Below, in pieces: positions 54,028 through 63,464 of a DNA stretch of 64,000 nucleotides. The notes under the pieces are model-generated. The model was not told the origin of the DNA. It saw nothing but the letters and a program-made list of their open reading frames with translations, and did not search any database. Where the stretch lies: NCBI RefSeq assembly GCF_014058705.1, contig NZ_CP059692.1, positions 2,361,001-2,425,000 of the forward strand. The letters are read 5' to 3'. The stretch comes from Aureimonas mangrovi. GTDB lineage: Bacteria; Pseudomonadota; Alphaproteobacteria; Rhizobiales; Rhizobiaceae. The translations under genes and the position numbers were made by a program. Each line of letters starts with the position of its first letter. Position 1 is the first letter of the stretch.

Positions 54028-55338
54028 ATGAGCGACACGACGGCTTCGAAAGTCGGGGAGCGCCCCGGTACAGGCGGGAGCGCCCTCGCGCGGCTCATAC
54101 GCGCGACCGAGATCGATACCCGCATGCTCGGCATGCTGGGCGCCCTCCTCGTCATCTGGCTCGTCTTCCACGTGATGTCGGGCGGCGTCTTTCTGACGCC
54201 GCGCAATCTCTGGAACCTCTCGGTTCAGACGGCGTCGATTGCGGTGATGTCCACCGGCATGGTGCTCGTCATCGTGACGCGCAACATCGACCTGTCGGTC
54301 GGCTCCATCCTCGGCTTCACCGGCATGGTGATGGCGGTGACGCAGGTGCAGTTCCTGCCACCGCTCCTCGGTTTCGAGGGCCCGTTCAACTGGCTGATCG
54401 CGACGCTTGCGGGCGTTGCCGTCGGCGTCGTCATCGGCGGCCTGCAGGGCGCCATCATCGCCTATCTCGGGGTGCCGGCCTTCATCGTCACGCTCGGCGG
54501 CCTGCTCATCTGGCGCGGCGGCGCTTGGTGGCTGACCTCCGGGCGCACCGTCGCGCCGATGGACACAACCTTCCGCCTGATGGGCGGCGGGGCGGACGGC
54601 TCTCTCGGCGAGACATGGACGTGGGTGCTGGCGATCGTCGCCTGCACCGCCGTCGCGCTCTCCTTCCTGCTGGCGCGCAGGCGCCGGCGCCGGTTCAACT
54701 TCCCGCTCCGCCCCGTCTGGGCCGAGATCACGCTCGGCGCCGTCGCCTTCGCCGGCATCCTCGGGGCCGCCGCCGTGCTCAACGCCTACAAATGGCCGAG
54801 TGCCATCGCCCGCCGATACGCCGAGGCCAACAATATCCCCATCCCGGAGGGCGGCCTGTCGATCGGCTACGGCATCGCCATCCCGGTTCTCATTGCCGTC
54901 GTAATCGGCATCGTCATGACCTTCGTGACGACGCGCACGCGCTTCGGCCGCTACGTCTTCGCCATCGGCGGAAACCCGGAGGCCGCCGAACTCGCCGGCA
55001 TCAACACGCGCTGGGTGCTGACCAAGGTCTTCATGCTGATGGGCGGGCTCGCCGCACTCGGCGCAGCCATCTCCACCGCGCGCCTCAACGCCGCGACGAA
55101 CGCGCAAGGCACGCTCGACGAGCTTTACGTCATCGCCGCGGCCGTCATCGGCGGCACCTCGCTCGCCGGCGGCGTCGGCACGGTGGCCGGCGCCATGATC
55201 GGCGCGGTGGTGATGCAGTCGCTCCAGTCCGGCATGGTGCTTCTGGGCATCGACTCGCCGCTGCAGGCGATCATCGTCGGCGTGGTTCTCGTCATCGCCG
55301 TGTGGATTGACGGCGTCTATCGCAGGAGGACGGCATGA
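54028..55338 (+). CDS. xylH: Xylose-type ABC transporter permease
   Basis: A 436-residue permease from ATG 54028 ([20 protein letters not shown]), with GGGAGGATC upstream. About ten hydrophobic segments; RbsC/XylH motifs [40 protein letters not shown] and [21 protein letters not shown] cytosolic or periplasmic charged loop ([20 protein letters not shown]) makes it longer than RbsC, as in XylH. Its stop overlaps the ATPase start (ATGA). Confidence 0.93.
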   Translation: MSDTTASKVGERPGTGGSALARLIRATEIDTRMLGMLGALLVIWLVFHVMSGGVFLTPRNLWNLSVQTASIAVMSTGMVLVIVTRNIDLSVGSILGFTGMVMAVTQVQFLPPLLGFEGPFNWLIATLAGVAVGVVIGGLQGAIIAYLGVPAFIVTLGGLLIWRGGAWWLTSGRTVAPMDTTFRLMGGGADGSLGETWTWVLAIVACTAVALSFLLARRRRRRFNFPLRPVWAEITLGAVAFAGILGAAAVLNAYKWPSAIARRYAEANNIPIPEGGLSIGYGIAIPVLIAVVIGIVMTFVTTRTRFGRYVFAIGGNPEAAELAGINTRWVLTKVFMLMGGLAALGAAISTARLNAATNAQGTLDELYVIAAAVIGGTSLAGGVGTVAGAMIGAVVMQSLQSGMVLLGIDSPLQAIIVGVVLVIAVWIDGVYRRRTA

Positions 55339-56171
55339 GCACGCTCGAAGCCATAGCCGACCACGGGCGCGGCACGTCCGACAGCATCGACCGCTCCGGC
55401 ACGCCGATGGTGGAGATGGAGGACATCTCCATCGCCTTCGGTGGCATCCACGCCGTGGACGGCGCCTCGATCAACCTCTTTCCGGGCGAGGTCGTCGCGC
55501 TTCTCGGGCATAACGGAGCCGGAAAGTCGACGCTGATCAAGATCCTCTCAGGCGCCTACAAGCGCGATTCCGGCTCGATCCGCGTCGGCGGCAAGGAAGC
55601 CGCGATCGCCAATCCGCGCGACGCCAAGGCCCACGGCATCGAGACGATCTATCAGACCCTGGCGCTGGCCGACAATGTGGACGCCGCCGCCAACCTCTTT
55701 CTCGGCCGCGAGATCCTGACGCCTTTCGGCACGCTCGACGACGCGGCGATGGAGGCCGAGGCCCGCAGGGTGATGGGGCGGCTCAACCCCAATTTCCGCC
55801 GCTTCAAGGAGCCGGTGAAGGCGCTTTCGGGCGGCCAGCGCCAGTCCGTCGCCATCGCCCGCGCCATCCTCTTCAACGCCCGCATCCTGATTATGGACGA
55901 GCCGACGGCCGCGCTCGGCCCGCAGGAGACGGCGCAGGTGGGCGAACTCATCAAGGAGCTGAAAAAGGAGGGCATCGGCATCTTCCTGATCAGCCACGAC
56001 ATCCACGACGTCTTCGATCTCGCCGACCGCGTCGTGGTGATGAAGAACGGCCAGGTCGTCGGCGAGGCGGAGACGAGCGCCGTGACCAAGGACGAGGTGC
56101 TGGGCATGATCATCCTCGGCAAGTGCCCGCCGGGTGCCACGCCCGGCCCCGGCGCCGCCGGCGGCTTCTAG
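55335..56171 (+). CDS. xylG: Xylose-type ABC transporter ATPase, single NBD
   Basis: A 278-residue ATPase overlapping xylH by ATGA. Walker [16 protein letters not shown]-loop region [20 protein letters not shown], signature [19 protein letters not shown], Walker [12 protein letters not shown] and [16 protein letters not shown] are present. E. coli XylG has two fused NBDs (about 510 residues); this protein has only one, as in the fructose-type FrcA proteins of rhizobia, so it should act as a homodimer. A Gly/Pro-rich tail ends the protein. Confidence 0.92.
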   Translation: MSTLEAIADHGRGTSDSIDRSGTPMVEMEDISIAFGGIHAVDGASINLFPGEVVALLGHNGAGKSTLIKILSGAYKRDSGSIRVGGKEAAIANPRDAKAHGIETIYQTLALADNVDAAANLFLGREILTPFGTLDDAAMEAEARRVMGRLNPNFRRFKEPVKALSGGQRQSVAIARAILFNARILIMDEPTAALGPQETAQVGELIKELKKEGIGIFLISHDIHDVFDLADRVVVMKNGQVVGEAETSAVTKDEVLGMIILGKCPPGATPGPGAAGGF

Positions 56172-56238
56172 AGAAGGCTTTCCCGGCGCGTCCTCGCGAT
56201 GTAGCAAGACGGCGGTCGAACGCGCGAGGAGCCCTGCC

Positions 56239-57096
56239 ATGAGCCGCACCGTCTACGTCAACGGCGAGTATCTGCCCGAGGAAGACGCGAAGATCTCCGT
56301 CTTCGACCGCGCCTTTCTCTTCGCCGACGGCGTCTACGAGGTGACGGCGGTCGTCGGCGGCAAGCTGCTCGAATTCTCCGGCCACATGGCGCGCCTTCGC
56401 CGCTCGCTCGGCGAGCTCGGCATCAACGAGCCCGCGAGCGAGGACGAGCTTCTCGCCATCCACCGAGAGATGGTCGCGCGCAACGGCCTCGATGAAGGCC
56501 TGATCTACCTGCAGGTCACGCGCGGCTCCGCCGACCGCGACTTCGCCTTCCCGCCGGCGGACACCGTTCCCTCGCTCGTTCTCTTCACGCAGGCCGGGCC
56601 GGTGATCGACAAGCCGACCGCCGCAAAGGGCCTGCGCGTCGCTCTCCTGCCCGACATGCGCTGGGGCCGACGCGACATCAAGACCGTTCAGCTGCTCTAC
56701 CCTTCCATCGCCAAAATGGAGGCCAAGAAGCTCGGCAAGGACGATGCCTGGCTCGTCGAGGACGGCAAGATCACCGAAGGCACCTCGAACAACGCCTATA
56801 TCGTCCTCGAAGACGGCAGGGTCGTCACCCGCCCGCTGTCGCATGCGATCCTCCCGGGCATCACCCGCGCCTCGCTGATGCGCGTTGCGGCCGAACACGG
56901 CGTTACCATCGAGGAGCGGCCCTTCACTGTGGAGGAGGCCAGATCGGCGCGCGAGGCGTTCATCACCTCGGCCAGTTCCTTCGCCACGCCCGTCGTGGAG
57001 ATCGACGGCGTCGCGATCGGTGATGGCAGGCCCGGCCCGCTCTCCATGCGCCTGCGCGAGATCTACATCGAAGAGTCGCTGCGCAACGCCATCTGA
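56239..57096 (+). CDS. dat: D-amino-acid transaminase (class IV PLP enzyme)
   Basis: A 285-residue fold-type IV aminotransferase starting [20 protein letters not shown]. Features: [36 protein letters not shown], the PLP-lysine segment [20 protein letters not shown] and [20 protein letters not shown] with [19 protein letters not shown]. The YLQVTRG pattern points to D-amino-acid transaminase rather than branched-chain BCAT. It supplies D-Glu or D-Ala for cell wall. It lies 67 nt after xylG, but no xylose role is evident. Confidence 0.88.
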   Translation: MSRTVYVNGEYLPEEDAKISVFDRAFLFADGVYEVTAVVGGKLLEFSGHMARLRRSLGELGINEPASEDELLAIHREMVARNGLDEGLIYLQVTRGSADRDFAFPPADTVPSLVLFTQAGPVIDKPTAAKGLRVALLPDMRWGRRDIKTVQLLYPSIAKMEAKKLGKDDAWLVEDGKITEGTSNNAYIVLEDGRVVTRPLSHAILPGITRASLMRVAAEHGVTIEERPFTVEEARSAREAFITSASSFATPVVEIDGVAIGDGRPGPLSMRLREIYIEESLRNAI

Positions 57097-57122
57097 AGCA
57101 TCGGAAGCGGAGGGAGGAACGC

Positions 57123-58613
57123 TTGTCCGGCTACGTCATCGCGATCGACCAGGGCACGACCTCGTCGCGGGCCATCGTCTTCGACGATGACCTGCGGGTC
57201 CTGGGCATCGGCCAGCAGGAATTCCCGCAGCACTTCCCGCGGCCCGGCTGGGTGGAGCACGACCCTGAGGACATCTGGTCCTCGGTCGTCGCCACGGTGA
57301 AGGCGGCGCTTGCCGACGCATCGCTGTCGGCGCGCGACATCGCCGCGATAGGCATCACCAACCAGCGCGAGACGACGATCCTTTGGGACCGCGAGACGGG
57401 CGAGGCCGTCCACAACGCGGTGGTCTGGCAGGACCGGCGTACGGCCGAGATGTGTCGCCGGCTGGTGGCGGATGGCGCTGAGGCGACGATCACCGCGAGG
57501 ACAGGGCTCGTCATCGACCCGTATTTCTCGGCCACCAAGCTCGCCTGGCTCCTCGATGCCGTTCCGAACGCACGGGAGCGGGCTGAGGCCGGCCGCCTCG
57601 CCTTCGGCACGGTCGACTCATTCCTCCTCTGGCGGCTGACGGGCGGCGCGGTCCACGCCACGGATGCCACCAACGCAGCGCGCACCATGCTCTTCGACAT
57701 CGAGCGGAACGATTGGGACGACGAACTTCTGGCGCTTTTCTCGATCCCACGCACGCTTCTGCCGGAGGTGAAGGACTGCGCCGACGACTTCGGAAGCACC
57801 CTCCCCTCGCTCTTCGGCGGCGCCATCGCGATACGGGGCGTTGCCGGAGATCAGCATGCCGCCGTCCTCGGCAATGCGTGCTTCGCGCCGGGCATGATGA
57901 AGGCGACCTACGGCACCGGATGCTTCGCGGTCCTCAACACAGGCAGCGAGAGCGTCGCATCGCAGAACCGTCTCCTGTCCACCGTCGCCTATCGCCTCGC
58001 CGGTCGCACGACCTATGCGCTGGAGGGCTCGATCTTCATCGCGGGCGCCGCCGTGCAATGGCTGCGCGACGGGCTCGGCCTCGTTTCGCGCGCCGACGAG
58101 AGCGGGCCGATGGCTGCGCGCGCGCTCGAGGAGGAAGACGTCTATCTCGTCCCGGCCTTCACCGGGCTCGGCGCGCCGTGGTGGGATGCGGAGGCGCGCG
58201 GCTCGATGCATGGGCTGACGCGACGCACCGGCCCGAACGAGTTCGCCCGCGCCGCGCTGGAATCGGTGGCCTACCAGACTGCCGACCTTCTCGACGCGAT
58301 GCGCGCCGACTGGCCGGCAGCAGCCGACACGGTCCTGCGCGTCGACGGCGGCATGGTGGCGAGCGACTGGACGATGCAGCGCCTCGCCGACATTCTCGCC
58401 GCGCCCGTGGACCGGCCGACGGTGCTGGAGACGACCGCGCTCGGCGCGGCCTGGCTCGCCGGGTATCAGGCGGGCGTCTGGCCCGATGCCGAAGGCTTTT
58501 CCGCGCGCTGGCAGTTGGAGCGCCGCTTCGAGCCGGGCATGGACGCAGTCACGCGCGGCCGAAAGCTCGCCGGCTGGCGCGATGCCGTGCGCCGGACGCT
58601 GACCACCAACTGA
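57123..58613 (+). CDS. glpK: Glycerol kinase GlpK
   Basis: A 496-residue FGGY kinase with TTG start at 57123 behind GGGAGGAAC. Motifs: [94 protein letters not shown] and [16 protein letters not shown]. Converts glycerol to glycerol 3-phosphate in the cytoplasm. No glycerol transporter or GlpD gene is adjacent, so it is probably co-transcribed with the transaminase only by position (26-nt gap). Confidence 0.95.
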   Translation: MSGYVIAIDQGTTSSRAIVFDDDLRVLGIGQQEFPQHFPRPGWVEHDPEDIWSSVVATVKAALADASLSARDIAAIGITNQRETTILWDRETGEAVHNAVVWQDRRTAEMCRRLVADGAEATITARTGLVIDPYFSATKLAWLLDAVPNARERAEAGRLAFGTVDSFLLWRLTGGAVHATDATNAARTMLFDIERNDWDDELLALFSIPRTLLPEVKDCADDFGSTLPSLFGGAIAIRGVAGDQHAAVLGNACFAPGMMKATYGTGCFAVLNTGSESVASQNRLLSTVAYRLAGRTTYALEGSIFIAGAAVQWLRDGLGLVSRADESGPMAARALEEEDVYLVPAFTGLGAPWWDAEARGSMHGLTRRTGPNEFARAALESVAYQTADLLDAMRADWPAAADTVLRVDGGMVASDWTMQRLADILAAPVDRPTVLETTALGAAWLAGYQAGVWPDAEGFSARWQLERRFEPGMDAVTRGRKLAGWRDAVRRTLTTN

Positions 58614-58627
58614 CAGCGCTCGACAGC

Positions 58628-58659
58628 GGGATATACCGAGCTTATCTTCTGGATATCCC
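58628..58659. promoter_or_regulatory. Inverted repeat in the vapBC promoter
   Basis: GGGATAT (58628-58634) and ATATCCC (58653-58659) lie directly before the vapB Shine-Dalgarno AAGGAGG. Position and symmetry fit the operator bound by the VapBC complex for autorepression. Confidence 0.5.
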
Positions 58660-58671
58660 AAGGAGGCCGCC

Positions 58672-58917
58672 ATGCCACTTTACGTGAAGGACCAGGAGGT
58701 CGGCGAGCTTGCCACGCGCCTTGCGACCATCAAGGGCACCAGCAAGACCGACGCCGTGCGTGTCGCGCTGAAGCACGAGTTGGAGCGGGCGAAGCCCTCC
58801 TATGACGCGAAGCTGGCCGAGTTGCGAAGGATCCAAGCCGACTTGAGGGCGAAGGCGAAGCCGGGAGGCTTGCCGACCACCAAGGAGTGGATCGATAGCC
58901 TCTACGAGGACGATTGA
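58672..58917 (+). CDS. vapB: VapB-type antitoxin
   Basis: An 81-residue protein from ATG 58672 with a strong AAGGAGG. The N-terminus (PLYVKDQEVGELATRLATIK, TSKTDAVRVALKHELERAKP) matches the rhizobial VapB/PSK transcription-factor family, a ribbon-helix-helix DNA binder. The C-terminal part (TTKEWIDSLYEDD) would wrap the toxin. Its stop overlaps the vapC start (TGATG). It neutralises the toxin and represses the operon. Confidence 0.88.
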   Translation: MPLYVKDQEVGELATRLATIKGTSKTDAVRVALKHELERAKPSYDAKLAELRRIQADLRAKAKPGGLPTTKEWIDSLYEDD

Positions 58918-59324
58918 TGTTCATCGATGCCTCGGCCATCTGCGCTTCCCTCCTCGGTGAGCCGGACGGTGACGGCTTCTACCACGCGATCGCCACCGCT
59001 CCCGATGCGAGGACGTCCGCGATGGCGTTATGGGAAAGTGCGCTGGCCGTAGCCCGAGTGGACAAGATATCGCCTTCAGAGGCTCTGTCGGCGGTCAACC
59101 GTTTCGTTGCGGCAGCGGAAATCGAAGTAGTCTCGGTCCCGCCGGAGACCGCCGCTCTCGCCTTCGAGGCGTTCGAGCGCTTCGGGAAGGGCCGGCATCC
59201 GGCAGGGCTCAACTTCGGCGACTGCTTCGCCTATGCCTGCGCGCGCCATTTCGGCGTGCCGCTCCTCTACAAGGGCGAGGACTTCGCTCACACCGATATC
59301 CCGACGGTGCGCATCGCCGATTGA
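58917..59324 (+). CDS. vapC: VapC-type PIN-domain toxin
   Basis: A 135-residue PIN-domain ribonuclease from ATG 58917. The acidic residues of the active site are visible: Asp4 (MFIDASAI), Glu near 41 (ALWESALAV) and Asp near 100 (NFGDCFAYACARHFGVPLLY) with the following Asp (GEDFAHTD). VapC toxins cut tRNA or rRNA. The gene overlaps vapB by one base. The complete motif set suggests an active toxin. Confidence 0.92.
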   Translation: MFIDASAICASLLGEPDGDGFYHAIATAPDARTSAMALWESALAVARVDKISPSEALSAVNRFVAAAEIEVVSVPPETAALAFEAFERFGKGRHPAGLNFGDCFAYACARHFGVPLLYKGEDFAHTDIPTVRIAD

Positions 59325-59381
59325 TTTCGCCGCGGCGATAGGCTCCACAGAAGCTCGCTCAACCGTTCGGAACTCATCCGC

Positions 59382-59945
59382 ATGACCACACGAGACATCG
59401 TCCAGATCGCTCTCTTCGCCGCGCTGATGGCGGTGCTGGCGATCTTCCCGCCGATCATGATCCCTGCGCTGGGCGTTCCGGTCACGGCTCAGTCGCTGGG
59501 ACCGCTCTTGGCCGGCGGCATCCTCGGTGCGCGGCGCGGCGGACTTTCGATGCTTCTCTTCGTCGCGCTGGTCGCGCTCGGCCTGCCGCTCCTCTCCGGC
59601 GGGCGCGGAGGCCTTGCCACGCTCGTCGGCCCCTGGAGCGGCTACATCTGCGGCTGGGTCGCGGCCGCCTTCGTCACCGGCTTCCTGACCGAGCGGTTCT
59701 GGCGCCGCATCAACGTTGTCACGGCGTTCGCCATCACGGCCTTCGCGGGCATCGGCGTCGTCTACGCGATCGGCGTTCCGTGGTTTGCCGCGATGTCCGG
59801 TATGCCGCTTCCGCAAGCCTTCGCGGCCTCGGCGATCGCCTTTATCCCCGGCGATGTCGTGAAGGCCGCCGTCGCCGCGCTCGCCATCGTGGCCGTCAAG
59901 CGCTCCTACCCGCTGATCGAGGCTCGGGTTCAAGGCCGAGGCTGA
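59382..59945 (+). CDS. bioY: BioY, substrate-specific subunit of the biotin ECF transporter
   Basis: A 187-residue membrane protein with six hydrophobic segments. BioY motifs: IVQIALFAALMAVLAIFPPI, GVPVTAQSLGPLLAGGILGA, ARRGGLSMLLFVALVALGLP and GGRGGLATLVGPWSGYICGW. It binds biotin. It is two bases from bioM and forms the bioYMN operon. No biotin repressor (BioR) box could be seen in the 57 nt upstream. Confidence 0.95.
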   Translation: MTTRDIVQIALFAALMAVLAIFPPIMIPALGVPVTAQSLGPLLAGGILGARRGGLSMLLFVALVALGLPLLSGGRGGLATLVGPWSGYICGWVAAAFVTGFLTERFWRRINVVTAFAITAFAGIGVVYAIGVPWFAAMSGMPLPQAFAASAIAFIPGDVVKAAVAALAIVAVKRSYPLIEARVQGRG

Positions 59946-59947
59946 CG

Positions 59948-60622
59948 ATGATCAACATCGCCGACGTCACGGTCCGCCGCGACGGGCGCGGCGTCATCGA
60001 AGGTCTGTCGCTGACACTCACAGAGCGGCGCATCGGCGTGATCGGCGCCAACGGGTCGGGCAAATCGACATTCGTGCGGCTCCTCAACGGCCTCGTCCTT
60101 CCCGACGAGGGCGCAGCCTCCGTCTTCGGGCTCGATACGCAAGCCGCGACGAAGGACGTGCGGCGTCGCGTCGGCTTCGTCTTCCAGAACCCGGACAACC
60201 AGATCGTCTACCCGACCGTCGGCGAGGATGTCGCCTTCGGCCTGAAGCGGCTGAAACTTCCGGCCGACGAGGAGCGTCGGCGCGTTGCCGAACGCCTCGC
60301 GCTGCACGGGCTGACGGGTTTCGAGGATCGGCTCGCCCACACGCTTTCGGGCGGCGAGCGTCAGATGGTGGCGCTGGCCGGCGTCCTCGTCACCCAGCCT
60401 GACCTCCTCGTCCTCGACGAGCCTACGACGCTTCTCGACAGGCGCAACCGCGCGCGGATCCTGCGCGCAGTCGAGGCCTATGACGGCCAGGTGGTGATGG
60501 TCACGCACGATCTCGATCTCCTTCAAGGCTTCGATCGTGTGCTCGTCTTCGAGAGCGGGCGCGTGGTGGCGGACGCCGCGCCGTCCGACGCCATCGCCTT
60601 CTATGAGGAGATCTGCCGATGA
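59948..60622 (+). CDS. bioM: BioM, ATPase of the biotin ECF transporter
   Basis: A 224-residue ATPase from ATG 59948. Walker A VIGANGSGKSTFVR, Q-loop FVFQNPDNQIVYPTVGEDVA (typical of ECF ATPases), signature LSGGERQMVALAGVLVTQ and Walker B LLVLDEPTTLLD. It energises BioY with BioN. It overlaps bioN by ATGA. Confidence 0.95.
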   Translation: MINIADVTVRRDGRGVIEGLSLTLTERRIGVIGANGSGKSTFVRLLNGLVLPDEGAASVFGLDTQAATKDVRRRVGFVFQNPDNQIVYPTVGEDVAFGLKRLKLPADEERRRVAERLALHGLTGFEDRLAHTLSGGERQMVALAGVLVTQPDLLVLDEPTTLLDRRNRARILRAVEAYDGQVVMVTHDLDLLQGFDRVLVFESGRVVADAAPSDAIAFYEEICR

Positions 60623-61209
60623 TCGCCGGTCTCTACGCGCACCGCGAGAGCCCAATCCACCGCCTGCCACCGGGCGTGAAGCTCGCCGCCTTGCCGATCG
60701 CGGGGACGCTCGTCTTCGCCCTCCCCTCGCTGGCGGTCGCCGCCTCCGTCTTTGCGCTGACGCTCCTCGGCTACGTCGTCGCGCGCCTCGGCCTGCGTCT
60801 GGCATGGGCGCAGTTTCGCCCGGTCCTCTTCGTCCTCGCGCTGATCGCCGCCGCCCAGCTCTGGTTCGGCACGCCTTTCGATGCCGCGCTCGCGGCCCTG
60901 CGCCTCGCCGCGCTGATCCTTCTCGCCGCCCTGATGACGCTGACGACGCGCACGGCCGATCTTGTCGCGGTTCTGGAGCGCGTTCTGTCGCCGCTGCGGC
61001 CGCTCGGGGTCGACCCGGCGCGCGTGAGCCTCGCCATCTCGCTGACGCTGAGTTTCATCCCGATGGTGGCGCAGATCGTCGAGGAGGTGCGCGAGGCGCA
61101 GGCCGCGCGGGGTATTCGTCGCTCGACGCTGCGCCTCGCCGTGCCCGTGATCGTTCGGCTTCTGAAGGCCGGCGACGAGATCGCCGAGGCGATAGACGCG
61201 CGAAGCTGA
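60619..61209 (+). CDS. bioN: BioN, transmembrane (T) subunit of the biotin ECF transporter
   Basis: A 196-residue membrane protein with the EcfT hallmark near the C-terminus (EEVREAQAARGIRRSTLRLA, containing the Ala-Arg-Gly motif) and hydrophobic segments (AALPIAGTLVFALPSLAVAA-type helices). It couples BioM to BioY. It is translationally coupled to bioM by ATGA. Confidence 0.93.
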   Translation: MIAGLYAHRESPIHRLPPGVKLAALPIAGTLVFALPSLAVAASVFALTLLGYVVARLGLRLAWAQFRPVLFVLALIAAAQLWFGTPFDAALAALRLAALILLAALMTLTTRTADLVAVLERVLSPLRPLGVDPARVSLAISLTLSFIPMVAQIVEEVREAQAARGIRRSTLRLAVPVIVRLLKAGDEIAEAIDARS

Positions 61210-61274
61210 GCGCGCCATGCGATTTCACCCGAGCCTGGCTTGACCCGGCTGCGCCCGCATCCGACTTTCCTCGC

Positions 61275-61880
61275 ATGAGCACGATTCGATCCGTCTGCGT
61301 CTATTGCGGTTCCTCCGCAGGACGCGATCCCATCTACATGCGGACCGCAGAAGCCCTCGGCACAGCGCTGGGCGAAGCTGGTGTGCGCCTCGTCTACGGC
61401 GGTGGCACGCGCGGCATCATGGGCGCGGTCTCCGATGCGGTGATCCGCGCCGGCGGCAGCGTCACCGGCATCATCCCGCGCTTCCTGATCGACATGGAGG
61501 CGACCGAGCGCGAACTGAAGCGGCTGGACGAGCTGATCGTTACCGCCGACATGCACGAGCGCAAGCACATCATGTTCGAGCGCGCGGACGCGTTCGTCGC
61601 GCTGCCGGGCGGCATCGGCACGCTGGAAGAGCTGATCGAGATCATGACGTGGAGCCAGCTCGGCCGGCACCGCAAGCCGATCGTCATCGCAAATGTGAAC
61701 GGCTTCTGGGACCCGCTGTCGGGCCTCCTCGATCACATGCGCGGCGAAGGCTTCATCCACACCGCGCACCAGGTGCAGCCGCTGGTCATCGACGATGTCG
61801 AGGACATCCTGCCTGCGATCAGGGACGCGGCCGAGCCTGCCCGCGCGGACGGCGCCGAGGAGATCATCGAGCGGCTGTAG
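61275..61880 (+). CDS. LOG family protein (nucleotide 5'-monophosphate phosphoribohydrolase-like)
   Basis: A 201-residue Rossmann protein from ATG 61275 (MSTIRSVCVYCGSSAGRDPI). Motifs GGGTRGIMGAVSDAV and ALPGGIGTLEELIEIMTWSQ (PGGxGTxxE) mark the LOG / TIGR00730 family, whose members release adenine or related bases from nucleoside 5'-monophosphates, sometimes activating cytokinins. The role here is unknown. It follows bioN by 65 nt on the same strand. Confidence 0.9.
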   Translation: MSTIRSVCVYCGSSAGRDPIYMRTAEALGTALGEAGVRLVYGGGTRGIMGAVSDAVIRAGGSVTGIIPRFLIDMEATERELKRLDELIVTADMHERKHIMFERADAFVALPGGIGTLEELIEIMTWSQLGRHRKPIVIANVNGFWDPLSGLLDHMRGEGFIHTAHQVQPLVIDDVEDILPAIRDAAEPARADGAEEIIERL

Positions 61881-61886
61881 AAGGCT

Positions 61887-62798
61887 TCAGACCCTGGCGC
61901 GCCTTCGCCGTCCCTGCGTGATCAAAGACAGCGTGTAGACGACGAGCCCCGCCCAGATGAAGGCGAAGGCGATGCCCTGCATGACGCCGAACGGCTCGCC
62001 GAAAACGAACACCGCCGTGAGCGCGATGAGCGAGGGCGTGATGTATTGCAGGATGCCGATGGTCGAGAGCCGCAGCAGCCTTGCGCCGGCGGCGTAGAGG
62101 ATCAGCGGGATTGCGGTCAGCGGGCCGGCGGCGACCAGGAGCAGCGTTTCCTTCGGCATGATGCCGAACTGGGTCTGGCCGGCCGCGGTCAGCCAGATCG
62201 CGGCGGCGAGCGCGGGCATGAACAGGATCACGATCTCGAGGAAGAAGCCTTCCGCGGCGCCGTAGGGCGTCGTCTTGCGCAGGAGGCCATAGAGCGCGAA
62301 GGAGCCCGCGAGCACCAGCGATACCCACGGCAGGCCGCCCGCCTCGATCGCCATCACCGCGACGCCGCAGGCGGCGAGCGCGATGGCGACGATCTGTTGC
62401 GCGTTCAGCCTCTCACCCAGCAGAAAGACGCCGAAGAGAAGGCTGACCAGCGGGTTGATGTAGTAGCCGAAGGCCGCGTCGACGCCATGCCCGGTCGCAA
62501 TGGCGTAGACATAGACCGTCCAGTTGATCGAGATGACGACCGCGCAGAGCAGTGCCAGCCCGGCGATGCGCCATGTGAGTGCGCGCCACAGGGGGATGAT
62601 CCCGCCTTGCCAGGCGAGGATCGCCGCGGCGAAAGGCAGGGCCCACAGGATGCGATGCGCCACCACCTCGCCCAGATGGACGCCGGAGAGCGACCACAGG
62701 AAGATCGGCAGCACGAGCCCCCAGATCCCATAGGCCGCAAGGGCGTAGACATAGCCCTGCACGGGCTCGGGCTTGTTCTGATCTGGCGTTTGAGACAC
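61887..62798 (-). CDS. rarD: RarD, EamA-family permease
   Basis: A 303-residue membrane protein with ten hydrophobic segments. RarD motifs: GYVYALAAYGIWGLVLPIFL, VVAHRILWALPFAAAILAWQ, SINWTVYVYAIATGHGVDAA and FGYYINPLVSLLFGVFLLGE. Members of this drug/metabolite transporter group have poorly defined substrates. It is convergent with the LOG gene, with only 6 nt between. Confidence 0.93.
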   Translation of the reverse strand: MSQTPDQNKPEPVQGYVYALAAYGIWGLVLPIFLWSLSGVHLGEVVAHRILWALPFAAAILAWQGGIIPLWRALTWRIAGLALLCAVVISINWTVYVYAIATGHGVDAAFGYYINPLVSLLFGVFLLGERLNAQQIVAIALAACGVAVMAIEAGGLPWVSLVLAGSFALYGLLRKTTPYGAAEGFFLEIVILFMPALAAAIWLTAAGQTQFGIMPKETLLLVAAGPLTAIPLILYAAGARLLRLSTIGILQYITPSLIALTAVFVFGEPFGVMQGIAFAFIWAGLVVYTLSLITQGRRRRARV

Positions 62799-62957
62799 GG
62801 GGCGGCTTTCGCTGATCTGAGGCGACGTGCGCCGCCGCTCCTCCTACCAGCGAGGCGGGCTCCCGGACACCCGTTTTCCAGTGATCGCGATCATTCGCAA
62901 GACTGATGGTTCACAGCGTCGGCCGGACGCCGGATGCAGCGCGGCCCATTGGTTCGC

Positions 62958-63416
62958 TCAGTCGTGGTCCGGGTGCTGGTAGGAGCGAATGCCGCGCAGG
63001 CTGGTATCCGTCTCGGCGTCCTCTTCCGTCGTCGTGCCGGGCAGCGCGTCGAGATCGCCGATGAAGGGCAGTCGCGCTTCCAGCCCGTACTGCAGCGTCG
63101 GCGTAATCGCGGCCGGGTCGTCGAAGGCACCGTGCGCGAGCGCGACGCCGTCCGGCGTCTCGTAGGTCAGCGGTGTGCCGCATTGCGGGCAGAAGCCCCG
63201 CTCGGCAAGGCTCGAGGAGCGGAAGCGGGCCGGCTCGGCCTTCGTCCAGGTCAGATGCCCCTTCCGCGCCGAGACGAGCGGCGCGTAGAAACCGCCGAAC
63301 GCCTTCTGACACATGCGGCAATGGCAGATGGACGCCTCCGCCTCCCCTTCGAGGCGGAAGCGCACCGCCCCGCACTGGCACCCGCCGGTATGGACCGGCC
63401 CGTTCTCGATCGACAT
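62958..63416 (-). CDS. GFA / CENP-V domain protein (zinc)
   Basis: A 152-residue protein with GGCQCGAVRFRLEGEAEA, ICHCRMCQKAFGGFYAPLVS and RGFCPQCGTPLTYETPDGVA. These provide the two zinc sites of the glutathione-dependent formaldehyde-activating (GFA) / CENP-V fold. Such proteins are often annotated as formaldehyde-activating enzymes but few have been tested. It is monocistronic, with a TGT-rich gap on both sides. Confidence 0.9.
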   Translation of the reverse strand: MSIENGPVHTGGCQCGAVRFRLEGEAEASICHCRMCQKAFGGFYAPLVSARKGHLTWTKAEPARFRSSSLAERGFCPQCGTPLTYETPDGVALAHGAFDDPAAITPTLQYGLEARLPFIGDLDALPGTTTEEDAETDTSLRGIRSYQHPDHD

Positions 63417-63464
63417 CGCATCCTCCTGTACACAGCGTAAAAGATGCGGCGCGCGGGCCGTGCG

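Noticed and set aside
59325-59381. Riboswitch or BioR box before bioY
   Set aside because: The gap is only 57 nt and shows no TTATCTATAA-like box or conserved structure.
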